Shown here: in pieces, positions 1-64,000 of the stretch | Numbering within the stretch: the stretch's first letter is position 1 | How the letters are laid out: the number at the start of each line of letters is the position of its first letter | Assembly: GCA_037954235.1 (NCBI GenBank) | Contig: JBBMOA010000003.1 | Span: 5,392,953-5,456,952 of the forward strand | Source of the DNA: Aulostomus chinensis | Taxonomy: Eukaryota; Chordata; Actinopteri; Syngnathiformes; Aulostomidae | DNA length: 64,000 bases | Direction: 5' to 3' | Made by a program: the position numbers and the translations under genes | Notes under the pieces: model-generated | What the model saw: only the letters and a program-made list of their open reading frames with translations | The model's database searches: none | What the model was told of the DNA's origin: nothing

Positions 1-927
1 TGCTGAGCTGCTGACAGTTTGTGGAAGTCTAAGTTGCCCTTTTGTTTTGAATGACAGTAAAAAGTGCATGATGTTGTATAACTATTGTTTAATGGTCAGT
101 TCTCAATGTAAATATTAATATTTAATCATGCAGCAGGTTAGAGGGTTACTTTTACAATTGAATTTACAGCATTAGTCCTTTGAGAATCTCTTCCATTACC
201 AAAGCAAAATTGGTATTGTAACTAAAATATCGTATCGTATATTGTATCGAATCGTATCTGATATCGTATCGACTTGGGACCTTGTGTATCGAAATCGTAT
301 CGTATCGGGAGGTCAGTGGTGATACCCAGCTCTACTTGGAATCACTGTCTTTGCCGACCTCAACTGGCTTAGCTTTGTGTACCTGTGTACGCAGACCCCC
401 AGATTACCGTTACATGTGCAATGTCCTCAGCACAGTCTCCACCCGCCAGTGAGTGTAGAGCTGCAGCCACAGGTGGTTACTCACAGCTCTACATCAGCCC
501 ATTCAACCTCCATTCATGCTCTCTGTTGAACAAATTGGTTTGTTCTTTTAATGCAATAATACTTTCTTAATTTAATTGGTCCCAATTCCATAATTTTGTT
601 CCAGTTGACAACTGAGCCTGTAGGAAATATATAAGGGGCCTTTGTCAACGTCTTCAAAATCATCATAAAATGTAAATCGGTTTGTAATGTAAAGTAATGC
701 TGCGTATTTGATTTCAGAAAGCTAATAATGTTGTTTTGTAAAAGCTACTCTCTTCAACATGCTGAAACACCAAGGGAGCAAAAAGCTTACACACTCTTGA
801 GCTTGTCATTGAATTTAAGAGAACAAAGGTGGCATGAAGGACTGAAGAAGCTGGATGTGCCGTTTCCTAAGTGAGGGTGCACAACCAAAGCTGGATGGAG
901 GACCAGGAGATTCAGCTGCTTACTTAC
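1..927 (-). other. cadps intron after exon Q (partial)
   Basis: Start of the intron downstream of exon Q, running off the left edge. It holds a degenerate TATCG-rich stretch near 226-345. No further exon with family similarity is visible. Confidence 0.8.
226..345. repeat. TATCG-rich repeat, probable miniature DNA element fragment
   Basis: Many near-copies of a TATCG unit occur in a row, followed by gatacccagctc. Read from the other strand this gives a GAGCTGGGTATC end like that of the small inverted-repeat element at 23269. Fish genomes carry many miniature elements with such a GGGCTGGG(T/C)A terminus and TATCGAT-rich interior. The second terminus was not found. Confidence 0.5.
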
Positions 928-55044
<54,117 letters not shown>

Positions 55045-55063
55045 CTGTCCAATCACACACAGT

Positions 55064-55096
55064 GAGAGAGAGAGAGCGAGAGAGAGAGAGAGAGAG
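55064..55096. repeat. (GA)n microsatellite next to exon A
   Basis: GA units starting 20 nt beyond the exon A acceptor; in the gene's sense a CT-rich tract that extends the polypyrimidine tract. Confidence 0.9.
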
Positions 55097-56992
55097 ATGT
55101 TAACTTATCAGCTTGTTCGGAGCGATGGAGACTGAAGATCTGCAGCTGACTAGCATTTTTTTTAAGTAGCTCATCATGAGTCATCTCTTAAACAAAAAAA
55201 ACACTAATTCAAGCACAAAAAATCCCTCAATATTTCAATCATATATCCTAGTTTCTTATGACAGTGTTTCTTTGATTGTGAAGCATTTCAAACTAATTAA
55301 ATAGTGATGTAATGACATGTTGCTGTCTTTGTTGAAAATACAAAAATCTGGAGCACACTCACTCTCTCATCATATAGTATGGCTCCCCCTGCTGGTGTGT
55401 TTTACCAGTTGAACATGCACCCAAATTTCCAGACCTTCAGCCCAGCAGGGAACAAACCCAAACCCAAATTCTTTCACAGCAACGCAACTCACATCTGTTC
55501 TCCGCTGCAGCAGCTCGTGCCACAGATGCAGAGGTCGGGGGGGGGGGGGGCACAGATAGATGGTACCTTTTACCTCCATGTTCCATGATAGTATTCTAGT
55601 CAGTGGAGCTGTCTTAAATATAACTAACGCACAGAAATCTTATCAATGCCTTAAAGATATAAGGTGAGAAAAACAAACAACAGGGGAAATGAAACCATGA
55701 AGAACACAATAATCTGGTAAAAACCTTAATGGACTTTTTTGGTTTGTTTTCGCCAACTGGGGAATCAGCTACTCCCCAGCAAATACATGTTTGTGTGTGT
55801 GAAAGACTGTGATTATGATGAAGTGGAATGGCTGAATGAGACAGTTGGGTTTAAGGAGCTTTCAAATTCAATAATGGTTTGAAATCCTGACCAACAACTC
55901 AAATACTTCCAAACAAAATTATTTAAACTCTTCCTGAAGCACCTGAGGCTTCCCTGTAAAATGCAACATCTTTCGACATGAAAGAAAATACAATCATATC
56001 TTAATGGTAAACCACAGGCTGTGCTACCCCGTTTCCTGGACACGTTGGGAGTGAACATTTGTTGTTGCTACCGAGGCGTCGTTCTGCCTGTTTGTCCTGT
56101 CCCACCTCCAGGCAGTTAAAAGAATTCCTCCTGGTTGTTTGAAATGAACTAAGTTGGTGTTGGTTTACTCAACTAGCGCTTTAAACTATGTCAGCTAACA
56201 AACGTGTTAAAAGAAACACAGAGGAGAAAGTCATGTTTCATCCATTTTGAGCAGCAGGCAGCACTGATGGAGTTTGACTAAATTCCAAGTTCTTTGTGTA
56301 ACTGAGATATTCTAAGTTAACCAGTAAGCATGACCAGCAAACACTTCAGCAACCTTGGGTTCAGGCTGATTTGGAAACACAAGTTCACATGCTTGAACTG
56401 AAACTGTACACAGATGAAACAACCTATGGCGTCGTATCTTTAATTTTAATTTCCAGGCAAATTCTCTCTATAACAGATCACTGCTCGCTTGTTTTAACAT
56501 TAAGCAACATTCATTGTTATTTTTGTTTCCACGTCTTCTTTCCATCTCAGTCATTTTGTTTCATTTACCTTCACTCTCACGTTTGCTGTTTCAGACTGTA
56601 CAGTCAGTCAGCGGTATATTTTTAACCATAAGACGCCATGATTTGTCATCTATTATAAAGAATCTCAGTACACTCGGAGCATCTTTCCTCTTGCGGGCCC
56701 ACTTGAGTCAAAGGTTACATTTGTAACACCAGAGCTGCAGGGATGTAGAGAAGATTATGACCTGGATTTAATGCTGTCTTCAACAACAAGCCAGTATTGA
56801 TCCCTATAGTTTTGGTTAGCGGCTGAGGTCTTATGTTAGTAACAGGAAGTGAAGCTAGCTGTGGCCGGCCTGCTGCCACTGTAGCTGCCAGTCATACCAG
56901 CCTGTCGTCACAAATCACCAGTCCTGGCCAATCCGCTGCTGTCGCCACCTCTGCTGCTGTAAGTGGCAGCTCTCACTCTGGATGCAGCTGCA

Positions 56993-56995
<3 letters not shown>

Positions 56996-57056
<61 letters not shown>

Positions 57057-57057
57057 G
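56996..57057. repeat. (GT)n microsatellite
   Basis: About 60 nt of GT on the plus strand. Confidence 0.94.
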
Positions 57058-58369
57058 TGACAAATGAGATTCCCTGCAACAGCACTGATGAGACCTGAGG
57101 CCAAGTTAAGGATGGAGGGAACCGGACCGACTCTCCAGCAGCTCCGTGGCCTCCAGGACCCCACAAAGGCAAATCTGGGACTAAACTACAGCACCCCCAC
57201 GCAACCCACCCCCACCCCAAAACAGCAGCTCTCTTTCTCCCACTGCCTCAGTGTCGCTCTGTCTAAATCTCAGCTGTCAGTCAGCGCCGGCCAGAGAGAG
57301 ACGGAGTGAGGGGATCGTTCCAGTCGTCTATGTTCACATCATTACCACAAACACACAGACAGGAACGCTGGAGCTGATTCGCTCAACGTGGCATATGTGT
57401 TCACAAACAAACTTCAGACGCCAAAAGCTAAAGTGTACATCCAAACCAGGACATGAGCTCGAACCGCTGCACTTTTCAGCAACCCTTTTTAAATAAGTAA
57501 TCAATAACTTATCAAACTGAGCGAATTAAAATGCTTTGTCCTGAATACTTTGAAGAAACTTAAAAAAAGGAAGAAAAATCAAATAAGATGAAGTGAACTG
57601 AGCTCAGGTTAACAGAAAATTAATAAACTGAATTGTGAAGAGCAGACCTGAATGGAATTAAAGGAATTTGTTTCACTTTAGAGGGAAGAAAGCGTGCACG
57701 TATGTGCAGCTACATTCAGTGCACCATGAGCACGCAAGGGCTTAGCTGATCTGTAATCTGCCTGGTGATCCATGGAGGGGGCGACTCAGGCCACAACCCC
57801 TCTGCTAGATTATCTAGAGATGGAAGTGTAGCAGGGGGATAAGGAGGTGGTCTGAGGACAGAGAGGAAGTGCAAGGAATGAGGAAGGAATCAGTGACGTG
57901 CAAGTGTTAAACACAATATTTACAAGCCCATTTCAGTCCAACAACAATGTCCTGAACATAAGAACGTGAAACACAGCGTTCTGGTAATATTATCAGCAGA
58001 AAGTTTTTAATTGTTCCGAGGACGTTCTTCCAAAAAAGACAGTAGAATGGTTGCTTGTCAAACGTTCAACAATATCCAACACACCCTCAGAACGTTATGT
58101 TTAAAGCTTAAACATTTAATCTTTTCTCTTAAGACTTATGGGACCATTATTGGAAATGATCGAGGTCCTTAAAGCTATATTTCACCCAGAAAGTCTATTT
58201 TGCCATTCGGGTACTAATAAATGGGTGTCTTGAGCTCATGAGGACATTTTTCTCACCTGCATCACATTTCTGTAACTCCAGAATGCAGAGAGAGCAGCCA
58301 AACTTATTTAAAGCCAATGGCGACTGCTGGCAGGCAACTGGGACGCTAAAACTGCTTACCACCACCATC

Positions 58370-58805
58370 CTACAATTCTACAATTCTACAATTTCATTTA
58401 GCAGACGCTTTTGTCCAAAGCAACGTACAACACAAGCAAGAATTTAGACCTAATTAAGGAAAAGTCCATAGGAAGCGCAAAAGTGCTTCAGTTGTGATTT
58501 GGTCACAGGTACTGCCATCTAGTGGCAGAAGAAGTGTTGCCCCCCCACCCTTTTTTTAATTTTTTTTTTTATATAACAGACATACAACATCACACAACAC
58601 AGTTAGTGCCACATAATCACTAAGTGCAGGGTCTTGGACCCTCTGACTTATTCTACCCCAAAGAGGAGAAGAGACAGGTTAAGTGCCTCGGTGTTCTCTG
58701 AACAACTGAGTCTTCAATTGTCTCTTAAAAGTAGAGAGGGACTCAGCAGAACGCACAGAGTTCGGTAGTTCGTTCCACCATTTGGGAACAACAGAAGAGT
58801 ATCCA
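58370..58805. repeat. Dispersed fish repeat with CATTTAGCAGACGCTTTTGT motif
   Basis: Begins with CTACAATT units, then CATTTAGCAGACGCTTTTGT and CCAAAGCAACGTACAA, a motif found in thousands of fish interspersed repeats. It continues through GGGTCTTGGACCCTCTGACT and AGTTCGGTAGTTCGTTCCAC. Family assignment (SINE or DNA element) is not certain. Confidence 0.65.
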
Positions 58806-58899
58806 GTATCCAGTATCATACACAACCTCTTTATCCAGGCATATGCTCAGTAATCTAAAAACACTTGGACTGGATATAAAAACAAACCCTAACCCTGAA

Positions 58900-58990
58900 T
58901 ATACGTGGTTGGCTCTTTCTGCATTTTGAAGTGCCAGAAATGTGATGCGGGGGGGGGGGGGTGTCTTTCTGAGCTCAAGACTCGAGCAGG
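58900..58990. repeat. Dispersed repeat (shared with 43990-44105)
   Basis: Diverged copy of the stretch with aatatacgtggttggct and gtgtctt..gctcaagac, interrupted by a run of 12 G near 58950. Confidence 0.55.
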
Positions 58991-60099
58991 TTTATCTTGT
59001 TTAAGGACAATTTCTGTGTACAAGCATCTCCACAAAGGCATTTTTCATCTGGAAAATACAGCGTTTTTGTCATGAGGAGTGTAGTTCACTGCAGTAAAGT
59101 GGACCAAATGGACTGTAAGCTTTTCATCCTAATGTGACGGTTTATTCATCGTCCATTCATTTAATACAATGGTAGAGAAGGTTTTCAGATTTTAAAAAAT
59201 GTTGGGAATGTCTGTGCTATCGTTTCGGACGAGAGGAGTTCTGATTGATGGAGAATTGACAATTGAAGAGTCAGCTGCTCTTGAGAGCACAGGTTTGTGG
59301 TAGCGTGTTATGGCTTGAACAAAAGCAGTTTTCTTAAGATGTTCGAGGAAAAATCGTTGACGTTCAACTAGCAGGAAATGGTTATGAAATTACCTTCACA
59401 AGTGGACCGGTGGATCAGTCAGATGTCTAAAAGGTCTGAGAAACCAAAGTTCCCTTTGGAATGCTATGTCAACGTTCTTCCCCATGACAAGAACAATGAA
59501 TGGCAATGTGGTGCGTGCCGAGCTACCATCATTCTCTAAAACCTACAGTAGCTGCAAACTACAGCTTCCTCAAGAAACTGGCTAAACAAGAGGACCATTA
59601 GAGGAACATCCTCAGTAAATTATGATCCACGTTTAAGTTAGCAGAGCGTTGACCAAAACCAGCATTCTCTGGGGCACTTGATCGGATCCCATCCTCCCCC
59701 CAGCAGCCGAATGTTGCCACAGACACAGACTGAGCATCTGAGTCAGTCTTGGATGTAAGGTACGCTCATGTGAATGACAATAGGACACACTATTAAGTAC
59801 AGTGTTTGTTAGCTTTGAAACAGAGGAAGCGGGGACTGGAATTATGCTCAGTGGGTTTTTCAGAAATTAAACATGCAAGTTGTAGATGTGGCCTGACATT
59901 ATCGTTACGTGACTCAAGACTGACGGAACAAGAAAATGTCAGCCGATACATGAACAGAAAGAAAAGACCCAGACAGTGATTCTACAATGCAACTTCTCTG
60001 AAACAGCAACCAAAAGCACAAGTACGTCCCCACGCGCACACACATACAGAAAATTAATCAAATAATATAAAATCTGATGGTAGGTAGGTTGCTGTACAT

Positions 60100-60685
60100 C
60101 AGTGGTTCCCAACCTTTTTTGTCTTGTGTACCCCTTGAGCCTTTTTGTCATACCATGAGTACCCCTTCACTCATACGTGTTCATGATTCTCCAAAAGTAG
60201 AACATAACACAACTGAATATTCAACGCAAGTCATTTTATTTCATCTTCTTAAATTGAACATTTAATATTCAAGCATTATCTTCTTATTTAACTCAAATTA
60301 AACATAAAATTATGTTGCCTTCAAGGCAATAAGAAACAATATTATAGTAAACGTTTGTATTATTAATACTGTATTATTAATAGTAATATATTATTATTAT
60401 ATTGTTATTAAAGAAAAATAATAAAGTTGAAATTAGCCATTTATCCATGTTTACCTGCAGGTAAACAGGTTCCCGCTGTTTGATTTTGGTATGGCTGTGC
60501 CACAGGTTATTGTCTCCCCAGGGAAACAAGTCATAGAGCACACGTACCATTTTATTGACAGACTTATGAAATGACTAAGAATATTTTTTATTATCGTGGA
60601 AATAAATTCTTAATTTTTCCACGTACCCCCTGCAATGTGCTCACATACCCCTGGGGGTATGCGTACCCCTGGTTGGGAAACACTG
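60100..60685. mobile_element. Non-autonomous hAT element, 586 bp, perfect 8-bp target duplication
   Basis: Terminal repeats CAGTGGTTCCCAACC at the left and, inverted, CAGTGTTTCCCAACC at the right (14 of 15 identical), with GTACCCC-rich subterminal sequence on both sides. CTGTACAT is present exactly at 60092-60099 and 60686-60693. The 8-bp duplication and CAGTGGTTCCCAACC end are hallmarks of hAT (Charlie/Tip100-like) elements. The A/T-rich interior has no transposase frame. Confidence 0.93.
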
Positions 60686-60719
60686 CTGTACATGTTCAGA
60701 CAGACATAAAAACAAACAC

Positions 60720-60722
60720 GCA

Positions 60723-60753
<31 letters not shown>

Positions 60754-60785
60754 GCACACACACTCACGCACACACAAACACACAC
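60720..60785. repeat. CT then CA repeat tract
   Basis: Short CT run passing into interrupted CA units. Confidence 0.88.
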
Positions 60786-61769
60786 TTGAGTGTGCAGTCT
60801 ATTGACCAGTATTTGTCACTTGCTATATATTTCGCTGCAAGCGAGTGAGAGGCTTCAAGTTGGCGGCGCTCCGGCTTTTCTAGCTGCAAGTGTTAGGCCA
60901 GCTAGTGTTCACTCGACTTTGTCAATCCCCTGTCAGCTTGTAGCTCTGAGACATATCCTCTCCACCCCCACCCCGCCCGCTGCCCACCTCGCAACACAGA
61001 GCTACCAGGAAATGGCTGCTACCACCCCGACTACCCCCCCCACCCCCACCCTCACCCCACACCCTCGATCTCCTGACAAAAGCCTGCTTGGCCTCTCCAT
61101 CATTCCTGTGACAGCCGAGGGAAGACAGCTTGGCTGCTTCTCTCTTTCTCTCTGCACGAATACGTAGTGGGTGAAAATATTAAGGCCATCGAGCAGAGCT
61201 GAGCATGCTTCTCTCCTGGCTGTCATCACATTTACCGTTCTAAACTCATCTTCTGACTGTGGTAATTTCATAGATAAATGTATAATAATTCTAACAACAA
61301 TAACAATAACAATTTTCTTTTTTGTGAGCTACACATGCTCTTTAAATCTGTAAAATTCCTATTTTATTCTTCTTAGTGTTATAAATTATATTTTTCTGTT
61401 ATTGTCTAGTACTGCCATGATACTTGGTTAGAAATACTACACAACTGTCTTGTTCAAGCTTTAAAATATGAAGAGGTTTTTTTTGTTTTGCTTTTGATGA
61501 CAGGAAATACAGTATATATTTTTGACTTCTGGACTGCTGGTTCACCAGAAATAATAGTGATATCTTAAATTCTGCTCTCTTGCTTGAACTTTTTTTTTTT
61601 TTTTTTGGCTGCATTTCTCTTCTACTCTTAACTTCTGTCTTTTCTTCTCTCCTCTCCAGTTTTCGTTCATATTTTGCATTGTGACATACTGCGATGTCAG
61701 GGTGCCTTGTATCATCTAGCTGGGGACCACAGATGGAAATGAAACACGTAGGCAACAGCTGCCCTATTT

Positions 61770-62128
61770 GGTGTTGCAGTGGTCAGCTTTGCTGCCTCAC
61801 AGCAAGAAGGTTCCGGGTTTGAGTCCCGGCGTGGGCACGGGCTGCAGCACGGGATCTTTCTGTGTGAGTCTCCATGTTCTCCCTGTTCCTGCATGGGTTC
61901 TCTCCGATACTCCAGCTTCCTCCACAGTCCAAAGACATCAAGAGGGGACCAGGTTAATCCAGACTCTAAACTGACTGTGAGAGCCAATGGTTGTCTGTCT
62001 CTATGTGTTGGCCCTGCCCTGGACTGGTGACCTGTCCAGGGTAAACCCCGCCTCTCACCTGAAGGCTGCTGTGATAGGCTCCACCTCCCACTCCCTTAAC
62101 AGGATAGGCTGAAGAAAGTTGATGGGTG
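61770..62128 (+). mobile_element. tRNA-headed SINE-like element, copy 5
   Basis: Head GTGTTGCAGTGGTCAGC, GGGTTTGAGTCCCGG (B-box-like) with an extra GCACGGGCTGCAGCACGGG duplication, then the shared body and a degenerate tail. Flanking duplication not clear; the ends are approximate. Confidence 0.82.
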
Positions 62129-62601
62129 CAGTTTAGTCTTCTTGTCCTATTTTGTGACAGCTATGCATGCTATGTTCATAGTGCGTGAACGCATCATAGA
62201 CAGCTAAACCTTGTGAAACTAGCTAAGCCCCTGTTGTGGGGAGAAGGCAAAATTAGAGGTTCAAATACACTACAAACAGAGGCTATCAGGAAAAGAAGTA
62301 CTGAGTAGGATGGGAATATTTAGAGCGGCACTGTTGACACGGAAGTTGATAACAGAGAGCCGTGCTCGAGTGCTAGTGGCTGCTCAAGCAGCGCAGCCGG
62401 ACCATCTGTGGCATCTGCTCCTGCTAATGTTAGCCACAAATGATGCAAGGAGCTTCAGTTCAACTTATCTCCAATTTGAATTCAGCTGGGACAAGGCCCC
62501 AGTGTGTGGCATGTGGTATCTAAACCTGGGTGCAGGAGTGAGAGACAGCACAGTGTCATATATTGTGTCATTCAGACAACAGCTCAATTAATATTTCACT
62601 G

Positions 62602-62638
62602 TGATGGGAATAGAGAGAGAGAAAGAGAGAGAGAGAGA
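62602..62638. repeat. (GA)n microsatellite
   Basis: GA units with one AA interruption. Confidence 0.85.
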
Positions 62639-62944
62639 ATGTGATATAATACCTATTTGTATTCACTCACTGTGAATGAGAGGAAGGGCTGTCCATTGGT
62701 GTATGACAGTTGTGTGGCAGGGATGCCAGTTGTAGCTTGGCACAATGTAGCTACAATAGGAATAAATGGAATAAACATGCGTTGTCTGTAAGTCATCAGT
62801 AGGCCACTGCACTACTGTACTTTTAACTTCAGTCATAGTAGTGGTACATGTGTTTTTAAAAAGTTTGAGAAACCTCTGGCCTAAAATTCACCATCACTCA
62901 ATCCATCTAAGATGGCAGCTGGCCACACTGAGAGTTAAGAACAT

Positions 62945-63316
62945 CCATCCATCCATCCATTTTCTTCCACTTATTCCTGTTAAGGCTCGCGGGGGGCTGG
63001 AGCCTATCCCAGCGGCTATGGGCGAGAGGTGGGGTTCACCCTGAACAGGTCGCCAGTGCATCGCAGGACCAACACATAGAGACAGACAACCATTCACACT
63101 CACAGTCACACCTACGGTCAATTTAGAGTCTGGATTAACCTGGTCCCCTCTTGATGTCTTTGGACTGTGGGAGGAAGCTGGAGTACCAGAGAGAACCCAG
63201 CAGGAACAGGGAGAACATGGAGACTCCACACAGAAAGACACCGTGCCCCTGGGGCTCAAACCCAGAACCTTTTTGCTGTGAGGCGACAGTGCTGACCACT
63301 GCACCACCGTGCAGCT
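62945..63316 (-). mobile_element. tRNA-headed SINE-like element, copy 6
   Basis: ATCC tail at the left and head (GCACGGTGGTGCAGTGGTCA on the minus strand) at the right. GAGTTAAGAACAT at 62932-62944 and GAGTTAAGGACAT at 63317-63329 form a 12-of-13 target duplication. The B-box-like region is diverged (GGGTTTGAGCCCC). Confidence 0.88.
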
Positions 63317-64000
63317 GAGTTAAGGACATATTTAAAAAAAAAAGATTTCATTTGAATTGTTTTTTTTAACACGTTTTAAGCAAAAGGTTCAGTGAAATGT
63401 TCGGATGCAGCCTTTCTTAATTCTCCTTTTGAAATTCAACTTCAAATATAATCATATGTTGAAGAGGAAATTTGGTCTTTCGACAGCACCATGAATGACT
63501 GCAGGAAGATCATGCGTTGGAGGGTCTGATGCTTCGCAAAAGAGCAGCACATCCAATGATTAAAGGTAAGTGACCAATGTTGTGATGCCACCAGACAGCT
63601 TAAACATATTATTTCTAAGAAAACCTGAATTGAAAATGCCTTTGTGAGATCTTTTTTATCTTTGTTAAGCAATGATAGATTTTTGTCACTACAGCTAGCC
63701 CCGGGGCTACCGCTAGCTCTCAGTTGCAGGCTGTACCATAGCCTCACGCAAAACTTTTCATTTAACATGTTACGTAGACATCACCTCCCTGGATAGTATC
63801 ACTTGCTCCATGCTTTTTGTCATTAATTCCATTCTAGTTTCTTTTTTTTTTGTAAATTGAGAGCTTGTGTTGACATTTTAGCATAAGCATCAGGTGTCTT
63901 ACCTCACCTGCACATACATTTTATAAATAAATCTGCACTTGCCATGTGTTATATTCTTGTGTGAATAAAATTAAATGAATTTAAACAGGTGAGCTTTCAT

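Larger units (their letters stand above)
55045..64000 (-). other. cadps intron upstream of exon A (partial)
   Basis: About 9 kb running off the right edge. It holds GA and TG repeats (55064-55096, 56996-57057), a dispersed repeat (58370-58805), a hAT element (60100-60685), a CT/CA tract (60720-60785) and two SINEs (61770, 62945). No exon for the start of the PH domain was found. Confidence 0.75.

Noticed and set aside
55813..56058. 81-codon minus-strand frame in the upstream intron
   Set aside because: Checked as a possible upstream cadps exon; no family similarity and no splice signals.
62670..62753. Minus-strand segment with an acceptor-like TTGTAG and donor-like GTGAGT, reading LSYTNGQPFLSFT in one frame
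   Set aside because: Looks like an exon by signals only. No frame matches the CAPS sequence expected before exon A, so it cannot be placed in the transcript.

Overview
This window is animal DNA, almost certainly from a ray-finned (probably acanthopterygian) fish. The signs are interrupted vertebrate coding sequence, very abundant dinucleotide microsatellites, tRNA-headed SINEs, a non-LTR retrotransposon tail ending in GATTCT repeats, and hAT-type miniature elements. There is no bacterial-style gene layout, and most long open frames are non-coding shadows.

One gene explains the coding content. It is on the minus strand and encodes calcium-dependent secretion activator 1 (CADPS/CAPS1), the priming factor for dense-core vesicles. 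I mapped 18 exons between 55044 and 928. They join in one frame with matching phases at every junction, giving 2151 nt or exactly 717 codons, with no stop. The transcript enters at the right inside the PH domain, runs through the Munc13-homology region and leaves at the left before the C-terminal exons. The N-terminal and C2-domain exons lie beyond the right edge and the last exons beyond the left edge. Two exons are phase-symmetric and look like cassettes: H1 (29221-29289, 23 codons) and K (12574-12708, 45 codons).

The introns hold the rest. 1-17 kb has small exons, a pentanucleotide tract and CA/TG repeats flanking cassette exon K, and an unexplained Cys-rich minus-strand reading frame at about 6.8-7.2 kb. 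17-33 kb has TG and CA repeats directly after the 5' splice sites of exons I and H2, a SINE and small inverted-repeat elements. 33-44 kb carries two inverted-repeat DNA elements, a decayed non-LTR reverse transcriptase and a decayed Ty3/gypsy pol fragment. 44-55 kb carries SINEs, including a chimeric one, and an L1-type 3' end. 55-64 kb is upstream intron with a hAT element bearing a perfect 8-bp target duplication and two more SINEs.

No tRNA, rRNA, CRISPR or promoter was found. The clearest unusual point is the set of low-complexity RNA-binding-protein-like tracts around the cassette exons of this neuronal gene. The most open question is the Cys-rich frame inside the exon N to M intron.
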